Assembly: GCF_001718415.1 (NCBI RefSeq)
Contig: NZ_CP013377.1
Span: forward strand, 1,674,001-1,738,000
DNA length: 64,000 nucleotides
Reading direction: 5' to 3'
Origin: Burkholderia pseudomultivorans
Lineage (GTDB): Bacteria; Pseudomonadota; Gammaproteobacteria; Burkholderiales; Burkholderiaceae
Part shown: one piece after another, positions 43,612 through 53,266 of the stretch
Numbering within the stretch: the stretch's first letter is position 1
Layout of the letters: every line of letters starts with the position of its first letter
Position numbers and translations under genes: made by a program
Notes under the pieces: generated by a model
Told to the model about the DNA's origin: nothing
What the model saw: the letters and a program-made list of their open reading frames with translations, nothing else
Databases searched by the model: none

Positions 43612-44832
43612 TCAGTGCAGCGCGCCGCGCATCAGTTCGGTCACCGCGATCCCGCGTGACGTGCGCATGCATTCCTCGACGTAATCGATGAACGGCAGCG
43701 GCTCGAAATCGATTTCGTCGCGCACGCGGCGGTTGTCGAATACGCGATCGACCGTCGAGAATTCCGCGAAACGGCGCAGCGCCTTGCCGATCACGCGTTC
43801 GAGCGCCGGATCGCGACGGCCCAGCACGTCGCGCACCACCAGCGGCAGGTCGGCCGGCGCGCACGCCGCGTAGCGCGGCGCCCCCGTCATGCCGGCCGCC
43901 TCGTCCATCGCCCGCACGATCTGCGCGACCTGCGGCGCCTCGTCGCCGGCCGACACGTGGTAGACGTCGTGTGCGAGCGTCGGCTTGACGGCCAGCAGCA
44001 TCGTCGCGCGCGCGACGTCGTCCACCGCCACGATGTCGATGCGCGTCATCGGCCGCGCGGTGAAGCGGCGCGCCGCATGTGCGACCCGGAACATCCAGAA
44101 CGAATTCGGCGCGGGCCGCGTGCCGAGCACCGTATGGCCGACCACATGCGACGGCCGCACGACGACGAGCGGCAGCCCGAGCGCGCGCAGACGCCGCTCC
44201 GTTTCCGCCTTCGCATGCAGATAGCCGGCCGCGAGCACGGCGCCCGGCAGCCGTGCGCCGTCGCCGGTCGTGTCGGCCGTGGCCGCGGCCGCATCGTCGG
44301 CCGGCTGTTCGTGGACGATCCCGCCGCGGCCCGCGTGGGCGAACGCGGTGCCGACGTAGACGAAGCGCTGCAGGCGCGGCGAGCGCGCGAACCGTTCGGC
44401 GAAGCCCAGCGCATCGGCGAGGTCGGCCTGCAGGTGCGCGCCGTCGGCCGGCGACGCGTGGCCCGCGCAGTGGATCACGTGCGTCGCGCCCGCGAGGCGC
44501 GCCGCGTCGGCACCGCGCCAGACCTCGCCGAGCGCGCCGACGATCACGTTCGCGTCGCCCAGGCGCGACGCCCAGTACGGCGCGAGCCCGGCGCGCAGCG
44601 CCGCTTCGCGCAGCCGCGCGACCGCATGGCCGCGATCCTGCGCGCGCACCACGCACACGATGCGCTCGAGCAGCCCCGCGTTGACGAGCGCGGTCAACAC
44701 GGTGCTGCCGATGAAGCCGGTCGCGCCGGTCAGCACCAGCCGTTCGACGTTCGCCGCTGCGACCGGTGCGCTGGCCGGCGACACGAGGCTCGTGCGCCAG
44801 TTGAGCGACAGCGCGGTTTTCCAGATCAGCAC
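43612..44832 (-). CDS. NAD(P)-dependent thioester/fatty acyl reductase-like extended SDR
   Basis: 406 residues from a GTG start at 44832, chosen because AAGGAGA sits seven bases before it. The Rossmann motif LVLTGATGFIGSTVLTALVNAGLLERIVCVVRA and the YxxxK pair (YLHAKAETERRL) define an extended SDR of the NAD-binding-4 (thioester reductase/male-sterility) type. The ~30-residue leader IWKTALSLNWRTSLVSPASA precedes the domain. Such proteins reduce acyl thioesters to aldehydes or act on NDP-sugars; no carrier protein is adjacent. It is convergent with hpaR and not obviously part of that pathway. Confidence 0.75.
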   Translation of the reverse strand: MLIWKTALSLNWRTSLVSPASAPVAAANVERLVLTGATGFIGSTVLTALVNAGLLERIVCVVRAQDRGHAVARLREAALRAGLAPYWASRLGDANVIVGALGEVWRGADAARLAGATHVIHCAGHASPADGAHLQADLADALGFAERFARSPRLQRFVYVGTAFAHAGRGGIVHEQPADDAAAATADTTGDGARLPGAVLAAGYLHAKAETERRLRALGLPLVVVRPSHVVGHTVLGTRPAPNSFWMFRVAHAARRFTARPMTRIDIVAVDDVARATMLLAVKPTLAHDVYHVSAGDEAPQVAQIVRAMDEAAGMTGAPRYAACAPADLPLVVRDVLGRRDPALERVIGKALRRFAEFSTVDRVFDNRRVRDEIDFEPLPFIDYVEECMRTSRGIAVTELMRGALH

Positions 44833-45419
44833 GATAGGTCTCCTTCGAAGAATCGGCCCGGCGGCACGATGAGCCCGGATGCGGGTTGCCCCCGCCAGTC
44901 GGCCGGGCCGGGGACGATGCGCGCCCCCGGCGCTGTCCCGACCGGGCAGGCGGCCCGCGATCGCGTCGATCGCGTCTCTGGCACGAGGCGGCCGCCGCCG
45001 CGGACGCGGTCCACGGCGCAGGATCGGGAAATTCCCAGTGTGGGGCCCGATCGAATGCAAGTCTGTCCCGAAAGTTTCGTGAAAGTGTGTGGATTTGTAC
45101 GCGATTGTCGGAGTCTGTCATGGACGTCGATGCGGCGCGCCGCGATCGATTTCGGCGACCGCGACCGATCGACGCGCCCCGCCGGGTCGTCCGATGTCTC
45201 GAAGCGGCGTCGCGGCGCATGTTGCCCGACGGCCCCATGCCCACCGGCATCCATCGTTCGGCGAGCCACGCGCGCGCATCGTCAGACATCGTTTCATATG
45301 AAACGCCCATGAACGCGATGCAGATTTATTGAGGATTATCGCTTGCGTTTCAGCGCAGTCTATCTAGACTGTTCAAGTCAAATCGAGCGAATTTTTCATT
45401 TCTTATAGGAGACGATCCA
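44833..45419. other. 587-bp intergenic region
   Basis: No gene supported on either strand. The right third (about 45300-45415) becomes A/T-rich and is the likely promoter zone of the small gene starting at 45420; no confident -35/-10 pair could be fixed. The rest is GC-rich and featureless apart from the reductase leader. Confidence 0.5.
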
Positions 45420-45767
45420 ATGCGCCTCACCATTCGAATTAATGGCAGCGAATCGGCGACCCCGCAATCCTTCGCGGTACTGTGGGTCGACACCGACGAA
45501 GGGCTGTGGTCGCGCGAGGCACATCAGGGCATCGATCTTCCAACCTGGGGCAAGGTCCGCGACGTCGAGGGTGCGATGGCGCTCTGCGCGGCCGACGGCG
45601 GCAATGCCGTCTGCCAGCTGCAAGGGCTGTCGTTCGGTGCGACGCAGCGCGAACAGGGTGCCGCAGTGCTCGCCGGCGACCATCCCGACGGCGCGTGGCG
45701 GCTGCAGGAAGTCGATCGCTGCACGACCCAGCCGGAATATCACGAATTCATTTCGGTTGCCCGATAA
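45420..45767 (+). CDS. Orphan 115-residue protein with strong translation signals
   Basis: 115 residues, acidic, soluble, no signal peptide: MRLTIRINGSESATPQSFAV, LWSREAHQGIDLPTWGKVRDVEGAMALCAADGG. TATAGGAGACGATCC before the ATG is a near-consensus ribosome-binding site and a strong terminator follows 73 bases later, so this is a genuine single-gene unit, probably well expressed. I do not recognise the family; two Cys are present, no metal or nucleotide motif. Confidence 0.7.
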   Translation: MRLTIRINGSESATPQSFAVLWVDTDEGLWSREAHQGIDLPTWGKVRDVEGAMALCAADGGNAVCQLQGLSFGATQREQGAAVLAGDHPDGAWRLQEVDRCTTQPEYHEFISVAR

Positions 45768-45840
45768 TTCCCCGACGTAAATCGTCTGCGGGTTTCGGGT
45801 TATTCCGGTATCGGAAATATTCTTTTCGATATTCAATATA

Positions 45841-45876
45841 AAAAAGCGTCCCGCTGCGGGGCGCTTTTTTTATTTT
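45841..45876 (+). terminator. Strong rho-independent terminator
   Basis: AAAAAGCGTCCC (45841-45852) pairs with GGGGCGCTTTTT (45858-45869), loop GCTGC, followed by a long T-run. It is the clearest intrinsic terminator in the window, ending the 115-residue gene. Confidence 0.92.
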
Positions 45877-46194
45877 TCGATTTAATGCTATTCGGGGACG
45901 GAACTCGATCCCCCACTCGGCCGCGGCCGCTTCGGTACGGGAAAACTGCGTCCGGGCCCCGTCCATCGGCCCTCGATCGCCGCGAACGCGCACGTCGGCG
46001 ATTCGCAACCCGGCCGACCGAATCGCGCCGCCCAACCCGCTTTCCCTGCTTTTCCGCAACGATCGCCTGGCCGGCCCCCGCGCGAAATCGATGCGCGCCG
46101 AAACACACTTTCCCCACACGATGTTTACTCGTTTATTACAATCGCATTATTCCGAATGAACCACCGCCGACGGGCGGCCCGACCCGGCCATTGC
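45877..46194. other. Intergenic region upstream of the PBP gene
   Basis: No gene seen. The last ~90 bases turn A/T-rich; TACAAT at 46137-46142 is a plausible -10 for the transpeptidase gene but no good -35 accompanies it. Confidence 0.4.
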
Positions 46195-48093
46195 ATGAGC
46201 GTAAAAAAGAAGACCCACCCCGCCGATCCGTACGCGACCGCGACCAAGCATCCGATGCTCGCATCGCGCCTGCCGATGTGGCGCTCGAAGCTGATCGTGA
46301 TCATCGTGTTCCTGGCGTTCGCCGCGCTGATCGCGCGCGCATTCTGGGTACAGGTCGCAAACCAGGACTTCTACGTCGGCCAGGGCCAGAAGCGCTACCA
46401 GCGCACGATCGAGCTCGACGCGATGCGCGGGCGCATCGTCGACCGCAACGGCGCGATGCTGGCGGTCAGCCTGTCGACCTATGAAATCTGGGCGAACCCG
46501 AAGCAGGTCGCCGACACCGACTACCCGCAGATCGCGAAGCTGCTCGACATGCCGCTCGCCGAAGTGAAGCGGCGGCTCGGCAACGACAAGACCTTCGTGC
46601 TGCTCAAGCGCCAGGTCGACGCCGATACCGCGGGCCGGCTCGACAAGCTCGCGATCGACGGCATCACGCAGATCGCCGATTCCAAGCGCTTCTATCCGGA
46701 AGGCGAATCGGCCGCGCACGTGGTCGGCTTCACGAACGTCGAGGACCAGGGCCAGGAAGGCGTCGAGCTCGCGGCGAACCAGCGCCTGTCGGGCATGTCC
46801 GGCCAGCGCGAGGTGATCCGCGACCGGCTCGGCCGCATCGTGTCGGACACGCGCCCGCTGGTGCCCGCGCAGCACGGCGCGACGATCGAGCTGACGATCG
46901 ACCGGCGCATCCAGCAGCTCGCGTTCAGCCAGCTGAAGGCGGCGGTGATCGAGAACAACGCGCTGGCCGGCAGCGTCGTCGTGCTCGATGCGCAGAACGG
47001 CGAGATTCTCGCGCTCGCGAACTACCCGACCTTCGATCCGAACGACCGGGCACGCCTGACCGGCCAGCAGCTGCGCAACCGTGCGGTGATCGACACGTTC
47101 GAGCCCGGTTCGACGATCAAGCCGCTCGTCGTCGCGCTGTCGATCGACGAGCGCAAGGTCACGCCGAACACGATCATCAATACGTCGCCGGGCACCTACA
47201 AGATCGGCCCGGCCGTGATCCACGACACGTCGAACCACGGCTCGCTGACCGTGGCGCAGGCGCTGCAGAAGTCGAGCAACGTCGCGCTCGCGAAACTGGC
47301 CCTGAACCTGCCGGCCGAAACGATCTGGAACAAATATCAGGAATACGGGATCGGCCGCGCGCCGGAGCTGACCTTCCCCGGCGTCGCGTCGGGCCGGCTG
47401 CGCAGCTACAAGCGCTGGCGCCCGATCGAGCAGGCGACGATGGCGTACGGCTACGGGCTGTCGATGTCGCTGCTGCAGATCGCGCAGACCTACACCGCCT
47501 ATGCGGGCGACGGCACGCTGCATCCGGTGTCGCTGCTGAAGAACGGCACCGACCAGCAGACGATCGACGCGCATCGCGGCCATCGCGTGACGTCGCCGCA
47601 GACGGCCGCCGCGATTCGCTCGATGCTGGAGATGGCGGTCGGCGAAGGCGGCACGGGGCGCCGCGCGCGCGTCGACGGCTACCGGATCGGCGGCAAGACC
47701 GGCACCGCGCGCAAGCAGGTCGGCGCGAGCTATGCGAAGGGCAAGTACCGCGCGCTGTTCGCCGGCATGGCGCCGATGAGCAACCCGCGCCTGATCGTCG
47801 CGGTGATGATCGACGAGCCGCGCGGCAAGGGCTACTATGGCGGCACGGTGGCCGGGCCGGTGTTCTCGTCAGTCACGAGCGGCTCGCTGCAGCTGCTCGG
47901 CGTGCCGCCCGATGCGCCGGTCGAAGCCGATAAGGATGCGCCGCCCAGAAAGGGGCCGGCGCCGCAGAAGACGGTCGCCGCGCCGAAGGCGAGCGCGCCC
48001 GCCAAAACCGCAGGCGCCGCGAAGCCCACTGCGCCGGTCGAAACGGCCGCGCAATCCGGCGCGGCCGTGCAGAAGAAAACGGCGGCGGGCTGA
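46195..48093 (+). CDS. PBP3/FtsI-like class B penicillin-binding protein (second copy type)
   Basis: 632 residues. One N-terminal membrane helix (LIVIIVFLAFAALIARAFWVQ, about 33-53), a dimerisation domain with RGRIVDRNGAMLAVSLSTYEIWANPK, then the transpeptidase domain with S306-T-I-K309 (FEPGSTIKP, acyl-enzyme Ser), S360-S-N362 and K501-T-G (GGKTGTARK). It cross-links septal-type peptidoglycan in the periplasm. The ~60-residue C-terminal tail is Ala/Pro/Lys-rich and not part of the catalytic fold. No ftsL, mraW or murE neighbours, so this is not the dcw-cluster ftsI. Start 46195 (MSVKKKTHP) is preferred to 46156. Confidence 0.9.
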   Translation: MSVKKKTHPADPYATATKHPMLASRLPMWRSKLIVIIVFLAFAALIARAFWVQVANQDFYVGQGQKRYQRTIELDAMRGRIVDRNGAMLAVSLSTYEIWANPKQVADTDYPQIAKLLDMPLAEVKRRLGNDKTFVLLKRQVDADTAGRLDKLAIDGITQIADSKRFYPEGESAAHVVGFTNVEDQGQEGVELAANQRLSGMSGQREVIRDRLGRIVSDTRPLVPAQHGATIELTIDRRIQQLAFSQLKAAVIENNALAGSVVVLDAQNGEILALANYPTFDPNDRARLTGQQLRNRAVIDTFEPGSTIKPLVVALSIDERKVTPNTIINTSPGTYKIGPAVIHDTSNHGSLTVAQALQKSSNVALAKLALNLPAETIWNKYQEYGIGRAPELTFPGVASGRLRSYKRWRPIEQATMAYGYGLSMSLLQIAQTYTAYAGDGTLHPVSLLKNGTDQQTIDAHRGHRVTSPQTAAAIRSMLEMAVGEGGTGRRARVDGYRIGGKTGTARKQVGASYAKGKYRALFAGMAPMSNPRLIVAVMIDEPRGKGYYGGTVAGPVFSSVTSGSLQLLGVPPDAPVEADKDAPPRKGPAPQKTVAAPKASAPAKTAGAAKPTAPVETAAQSGAAVQKKTAAG

Positions 48094-48110
48094 GGCCACG
48101 CCGCCCGGCA

Positions 48111-48127
48111 CGCGGCGCGATGCCGCG
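48111..48127. terminator. Short hairpin between convergent PBP and antiporter genes
   Basis: CGCGGC (48111-48116) and GCCGCG (48122-48127) with a 5-nt loop in the 39-bp convergent gap; no U-run. Confidence 0.3.
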
Positions 48128-48132
48128 CGCCG

Positions 48133-49848
48133 TCAATGCGACGCCGCGACCGGCTTCGCCATCCGGCCGAGCACGTGCTCGGTCATCCCGCGCGCGAGTT
48201 CGGTCTCGCTCATGAACACGGTGCCGATCCCTTCGCTCGCCAGCAGCGCGGCTTCGTCGCCGCTGTTCGTGCACAGCACGACCTCGAGCGCCGGATTGAG
48301 CGTGCGCGAGATCTCGACGATCTGCCGCACGTCGAACACGTCGGGCAACGTGACGACCAGCATGCCCGCCCGTGCAATGTGCGCCTGCACCAGCACGATC
48401 GGCTCGATCGCGTCGCCCGACACGGCCGCGACGCCGCCCGCGCGCAGCTTCTCGACGATCTCGCGGTTCTGCTCGACCACCACGTACGCGATCCCGTGCT
48501 CGTCGAGCGCATGCGCGATGCGCGTGCCGACCTTGCCGTAGCCGACGATCACGACCTGCCCCGTCAGGTGCGTGTGCGGCGTCGACATCGGCAGTGCGGC
48601 GAGCGGATCGTCGCGCGCCTCGAGCCGGCGCGCGAATGCCGAGCGCTTGCGGATCCACGCGAGCCCGGGCTCGATCGCCGCGAACGCGACCGAGTTCAGC
48701 GCGATCGAGATCAGCGCGACCGCGAGAATCAGGTTCTGCCCTTCGGACGACAACAGGCCGAGCGAGTGCCCGAGCCCGGCGAGGATGAACGAGAATTCGC
48801 CGATCTGCGCGAGCCCCGCGCCGACGATCAGCGCGGTGTTGAGCGGATAGCGGAACGCGACCACCAGCGCGACGGCGGCGAGCGTCTTGCCGATCAGCAC
48901 GATCGCCGCGACTTCGATCACGTGCAGCGGTTCGTCCAGCAGCACCTTCGGGTCGAACAGCATGCCGACCGAAATGAAGAACAGCACCGAGAATGCGTCG
49001 CGCAGCGGCAAGGTCTCGTCGGCCGCGCGCCGGCTGAACTCCGACTCGCGCATCATCATGCCGGCAAAGAACGCGCCGAGCGCGAACGAGACGTCGAACA
49101 GCTTGGCCGCGCCGAACGCGATGCCGACCGCGGCCGCGATCATGCACAGCGTGAACAGCTCGCGCGAGCCGGTGCGCGCGACGAGCCACAGAATGCGCGG
49201 AAACACGCGCTTGCCGACCACCAGCATCAGCGCGATGAACGCCGCGACCTTCAGCATCGTGATGCCGAGCGCGCTCCAGAGATTGCCGCCGGCCGCGTGC
49301 TCGCCGCCCGGCAGCGTGCCGCCGAGCAGCCCCGCGACGGGCGGCAGCAGCACGAGAACGAGCACCATCACGAGATCCTCGACGACGAGCCAGCCGACCG
49401 CGATGCGCCCGTTGACCGTCTCGACGAGCCCGCGCCCTTCGAGCGCGCGCAGCAGCACGACCGTGCTCGCGACCGACAGCGCCAGCCCGAACACGAGCGC
49501 CGCGCCGACGCTCCAGCCCCACGTGAGCGCGAGGCCGCCACCGAGCAGCGTCGCCACGGTGATCTGCACGATCGCGCCCGGCAGCGCGATCTTGCGCACC
49601 GCGAGCAGATCGCCGAGCGAGAAATGCAGGCCGACGCCGAACATCAGCAGCATCACGCCGACCTCGGCGAGCTGCTGCGACAGCGACAGGTCGCCGACGA
49701 AGCCGGGCGTGCCCGGACCGATCACGATCCCGGCCAGCAGGTAGCCGACGAGCGGCGGCATTTTCAGCAGCGATGCGAGATAGCCGAAGATCATCGCGAG
49801 ACCGAAACCGGCCGCGAGCAGTGCAATCAGGCTGACGTCATGAGGCAT
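48133..49848 (-). CDS. CPA2-family K+/H+ antiporter with RCK domain (KefB/YbaL-like)
   Basis: 571 residues. About 12 membrane helices in the first ~385 residues with CPA2 motifs (LKMPPLVGYLLAGIVIGPGTPGF; VGVMLLMFGVGLHFSL; RIAVGWLVVEDLVMVLVLVLLP), then a cytoplasmic TrkA-N/RCK domain (HLTGQVVIVGYGKVGTRIAHALDEHGIAYVVVEQNREIVEKLRAGG) binding NAD(H). It exchanges cytoplasmic cations for protons under redox or electrophile control. GGAGGG precedes ATG 49848. YbaL is the closest pattern; the glutathione site of KefB/C was not checked. Confidence 0.9.
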   Translation of the reverse strand: MPHDVSLIALLAAGFGLAMIFGYLASLLKMPPLVGYLLAGIVIGPGTPGFVGDLSLSQQLAEVGVMLLMFGVGLHFSLGDLLAVRKIALPGAIVQITVATLLGGGLALTWGWSVGAALVFGLALSVASTVVLLRALEGRGLVETVNGRIAVGWLVVEDLVMVLVLVLLPPVAGLLGGTLPGGEHAAGGNLWSALGITMLKVAAFIALMLVVGKRVFPRILWLVARTGSRELFTLCMIAAAVGIAFGAAKLFDVSFALGAFFAGMMMRESEFSRRAADETLPLRDAFSVLFFISVGMLFDPKVLLDEPLHVIEVAAIVLIGKTLAAVALVVAFRYPLNTALIVGAGLAQIGEFSFILAGLGHSLGLLSSEGQNLILAVALISIALNSVAFAAIEPGLAWIRKRSAFARRLEARDDPLAALPMSTPHTHLTGQVVIVGYGKVGTRIAHALDEHGIAYVVVEQNREIVEKLRAGGVAAVSGDAIEPIVLVQAHIARAGMLVVTLPDVFDVRQIVEISRTLNPALEVVLCTNSGDEAALLASEGIGTVFMSETELARGMTEHVLGRMAKPVAASH

Positions 49849-50066
49849 CCCCCCTCCCAAGGTCTTGTAACTATTTAGTAAGGTTCAAGAACGAAAGGAT
49901 AAGGGATGAGGCGGGCAAATGGCACGCCACCGCGAAAAATTCACGCGGTGGCGCGATGGCCGGGGTACAACCCCGGCCGGCAGGACGGCGGCGCATCGGC
50001 GATGCGCCGCCGCGATTCGACGGTCCGGAACGGCGCGCCGATACACCGGCGCCCCGCCCGCTTCCG

Positions 50067-51491
50067 TCAGCGCGCGGCTTGCGGGAAGCGCGCGCCCGGC
50101 GGCGGCTCCGGCCGCGTCGACGGCACGCTCTTGCGCACCTTCGCGACCTGTGCGGCCGTCACGGTCGCCCCCGTGTTGCCCCAGCTCGTGCGCACGAAGT
50201 TCGACACGTCGGCGACTTCCTGGTCCGACAGCCGCCAGCCGAACGGCGGCATCGTGAACGTGGACGGCGCCGTATGCGTACCCTCCAGTGCGCTGCCTTC
50301 CAGCACGACGTGGATCAGCGAGGTCGGATCGTCGCCCTGCACGACCGGATTGCCGGCGAGCGCCGGGAACACGCGCGTGTAGCCGTGGCCGTCGCTGCGG
50401 TGGCAGGCCATGCAGTTGTCGCGATAGACGGCCGCGCCCGGCTTGCTCGCGTCGCCGGTCTGCAGCGCCTTCGCGGCGGCCGCGTCGTACACGTGGGGCT
50501 GCTCGCCCGGCACGCGCGGCGGCAGCGTCTTCAGGTAGCGCGCGATCGCGTTCAGGTCGTCGTCGCTCATGTGCTGCATGCTGTGGCCGACCACGTCCGT
50601 CATTCCGCCGAACGCGGCCGTGCGCAGCGTGCGGCCCGTCTTCAGGAACTGCACGATCTCGGCTTCGGTCCAGGTGCCGAGCCCCGTGCGCGGCTCGCCG
50701 CGCAGGCTCGTCGGCACCCAGCCGTCGATCGCGCCGCCGCCCGCGAGGAAATCGGGGCCGTCCGCATCGGTCAGCCCGCGTTCCTGCATCGTCGGCGCGC
50801 GCGGCGTATGGCACGCGCCGCAGTGGCCGAGCCCCTGCACCAGATACGCGCCGCGCGCGATCACGGGATCGCTGTACGACGCCGCATCGAACGGCTTCGG
50901 CGACGGCGCGAACAGCTTGCGCCAGAACGCGAGCGGCCAGCGCATCGACAGCGGCCATACGATGTCGACTGCGCGGTTCTCGTGCTCGACCGGCGCGACG
51001 CCGTGCATGAAGTACGCGTACAGCGCCTTCATGTCGTCGTCTGTCAGCCGCGAATAGGACGGGAACGGCATGGCCGGATACATCGTGTCGCCGTTCTTGC
51101 GCACGCCCTCGCGCACCGCGCGCGTGAAGTCCTCGTACGTCCATCCGCCCAGCCCCGTTTTCGGGTCCGGCGTGATGTTGGTCGAATAGATCGCGCCGAT
51201 CGGCGTGTCGAATTTCAGGCCGCCCGCGAACGGCTTGCCGCCGCTCGCGGTGTGGCACGCGATGCAGTCGCCTGCGCGCGCGAGGTACTCGCCGCGCTTG
51301 ACGAGATCGGCGTCGGCGGACTGCGTCGCGGGCGCGGCCGCCGGGCCGGATGCCGCGCCAGGCGTCGCCGCCGGCTGCGCGCCGGCCGCGCCGCTCGCGA
51401 GTCCGAACGCGGCCCAGGCCGCGCCCGTCGCCAGTACGCGCTGCAGCGGGGAAAAGCGGCGCGCGGCAGTGTGATTCACGATCCTCTTCAT
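50067..51491 (-). CDS. Cytochrome c subunit of gluconate 2-dehydrogenase-type complex (tri-haem)
   Basis: 474 residues. Signal peptide (about 1-38). Three haem c motifs: GDCIACHTASG, GHCGACHTPRA and DNCMACHRSDG, each followed by an axial-Met segment (MPFPSY, GGMTDVV region, MPPFGW). This is the membrane-associated electron-accepting subunit of periplasmic GMC dehydrogenases, passing electrons to ubiquinone. Its ATG overlaps the flavoprotein stop (ATGA). Confidence 0.93.
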   Translation of the reverse strand: MKRIVNHTAARRFSPLQRVLATGAAWAAFGLASGAAGAQPAATPGAASGPAAAPATQSADADLVKRGEYLARAGDCIACHTASGGKPFAGGLKFDTPIGAIYSTNITPDPKTGLGGWTYEDFTRAVREGVRKNGDTMYPAMPFPSYSRLTDDDMKALYAYFMHGVAPVEHENRAVDIVWPLSMRWPLAFWRKLFAPSPKPFDAASYSDPVIARGAYLVQGLGHCGACHTPRAPTMQERGLTDADGPDFLAGGGAIDGWVPTSLRGEPRTGLGTWTEAEIVQFLKTGRTLRTAAFGGMTDVVGHSMQHMSDDDLNAIARYLKTLPPRVPGEQPHVYDAAAAKALQTGDASKPGAAVYRDNCMACHRSDGHGYTRVFPALAGNPVVQGDDPTSLIHVVLEGSALEGTHTAPSTFTMPPFGWRLSDQEVADVSNFVRTSWGNTGATVTAAQVAKVRKSVPSTRPEPPPGARFPQAAR

Positions 51492-53266
51492 ACGGTCACC
51501 AGCGGGGCGGGATTTTTCAGGTATTGCTCGCGGATCGCGCGCGCGGACCAGTAGGCCAGCGCCGCGACGATCCCGGTCGGGTTGTAGCCGATCCCCTGCG
51601 GCAACGCCGACGCGCCCATCACGAACACGTTGTGCACGTCCCAGCATTGCAGGTAGCGGTTGAGCACGCTCGTCTTCGGATCCGTGCCCATCACCGCGCC
51701 GCCGACGAGGTGGGTCGTCTGGTAGGCGCGCGAATCGAAGTGCTTGCCGAACTCGCGCGTCGATACGCTGATCGCCTTCGGCCCCATCGCCTCGGCGATC
51801 TTCTTCATCTGCCCGGTCACGTACTGCGCCATGCGGATGTCGTTGTCCTTCCAGTCGAACGTCATGCGCAGCAGCGGCTGGCCGTACGAATCGCGATAGG
51901 TCGGATCGAGGTCGAGATACACGTCGCGGTACGACATGTTGGTGCCGTGCGCGTCCATCGACACCGTATGCGCGTAGTAATCCTTGACGGACTTCTTCCA
52001 CGCCGAGCCCCACTGCGGCGTGCCGGGCGGCGTCGCGATGCCGCTGATCGGCTTCACGCCGGCCTGGTTCACCCACAGCGGCGAACCGCCGACGAAGCCG
52101 AGCGGGCCGTGGTCGAAGTTGTCGGCGTTGAAGTCGTCGACCGCGACGCCGTTGCCGCCCGCGCCGATGAACGGATTGGTGAACGTGTCCTTGTCGAAGA
52201 ACGCCTTGATCGTCGACAGGTTCTGGTACGCGAAATTGCGGCCCACCACGCCTTCGCCCGAGATCGGGTCGTACGGCTTGCCGATGCCCGACAGCAGCAG
52301 CAGGTGCACGTTGTGATACTGGAACGCGGCGACGATCACGAGATCGGCCGGCTGCTGCACTTCGCGGCCGGCCGGGTCGACGTAGGTGACGCCGGTCGCG
52401 CGCTTCTTCGTATCGTCGAGGTCGACGCGCAGCACGTGGCACTTCGAGCGCAGCTCGAAGTTCGGCGCCTGCTTCAGCGCGGGCAGGATGTTCAGGTTCG
52501 GCGACGCCTTCGAGTACATGTAGCACGCGTAGCCGCTGCAGTAGCCGCAGAAGTTGCACGGCCCCATCTGCACGCCGTACGGGTTCGTGTACGGGCCCGA
52601 CGTGTTCGCCGACGGCAGCCGGTACGGATGCAGCCCGAGCGACCTGGCCGCGTCGAAGAAGCGCTGCGCCGAATAGGTATTGAGCTGCGCCGGCAGCGGG
52701 AAGTGGTCGCTGCGGTTGGCCTCGAACACGTTGCCGTCGCCGACCACCTTGCCGCCGACCTTGTAGGCCTGGCCCGACGTGCCGAACACCTTCTCGGCGA
52801 AGTCGAAATGCGGTTCGAGCTCGTCGTAGCTGACGCCCGTGTCCTGGATCGTCATCCCTTCGGGGATGAATTTCCTGCCGTAGCGCTCTTCATAGTGGCT
52901 GCGCAGGCGCAGCTCTTCCGGCGTGATGCGGAAATGCACGCCCGACCAGTGCAGCCCCGCGCCGCCGACGCCCTCGCCCGGCAGGAACGCCGCGAGCTGC
53001 CGGTACGGCAGCGCGGTGTCGTTCACGCCGTGGCGGATCGACACGGTCGTCTTCGACAGGTCGAGGAACAGCTTCTTGCGGATGTTGTAGGTCAGCTCGT
53101 CGATCGTGTTCGGATACGCGCCGTCCGGATAGGTGTCGCGATACTCGCCGCGTTCGAGCGCGACGACCTTCAGTCCCGCTTCGGTCAGCTCCTTCGCGAG
53201 AATCGCGCCGGTCCAGCCGAAGCCGACGATTACCGCATCGACATGCGGCTTTTTCTCTGCGGCCAT
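51488..53266 (-). CDS. GMC-family flavoprotein subunit (gluconate 2-dehydrogenase type)
   Basis: 592 residues. FAD-binding VDAVIVGFGWTGAILAKELTEAGLKVVALERG, then FLPGEGVGGAGLHWSGVHFR, a Cys-rich loop PCNFCGYCSGYACYMYSKASPN (possible 3Fe-4S ligands as in FAD-GDH-type enzymes), and the C-terminal catalytic His region TTHLVGGAVMGTDPKTSVLNRYLQ. It oxidises sugar acids or alcohols in the periplasm after export with the Tat-signalled small subunit; no own signal. The start overlaps the small-subunit stop by one base (TGATG). Confidence 0.92.
   Translation of the reverse strand: MAAEKKPHVDAVIVGFGWTGAILAKELTEAGLKVVALERGEYRDTYPDGAYPNTIDELTYNIRKKLFLDLSKTTVSIRHGVNDTALPYRQLAAFLPGEGVGGAGLHWSGVHFRITPEELRLRSHYEERYGRKFIPEGMTIQDTGVSYDELEPHFDFAEKVFGTSGQAYKVGGKVVGDGNVFEANRSDHFPLPAQLNTYSAQRFFDAARSLGLHPYRLPSANTSGPYTNPYGVQMGPCNFCGYCSGYACYMYSKASPNLNILPALKQAPNFELRSKCHVLRVDLDDTKKRATGVTYVDPAGREVQQPADLVIVAAFQYHNVHLLLLSGIGKPYDPISGEGVVGRNFAYQNLSTIKAFFDKDTFTNPFIGAGGNGVAVDDFNADNFDHGPLGFVGGSPLWVNQAGVKPISGIATPPGTPQWGSAWKKSVKDYYAHTVSMDAHGTNMSYRDVYLDLDPTYRDSYGQPLLRMTFDWKDNDIRMAQYVTGQMKKIAEAMGPKAISVSTREFGKHFDSRAYQTTHLVGGAVMGTDPKTSVLNRYLQCWDVHNVFVMGASALPQGIGYNPTGIVAALAYWSARAIREQYLKNPAPLVTV

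Noticed and set aside
48136..49878. 580-codon plus-strand frame across the antiporter gene
   Set aside because: Composition dominated by Arg, Asp, Gln and His repeats, the mirror image of the membrane-protein codons; no start signal.
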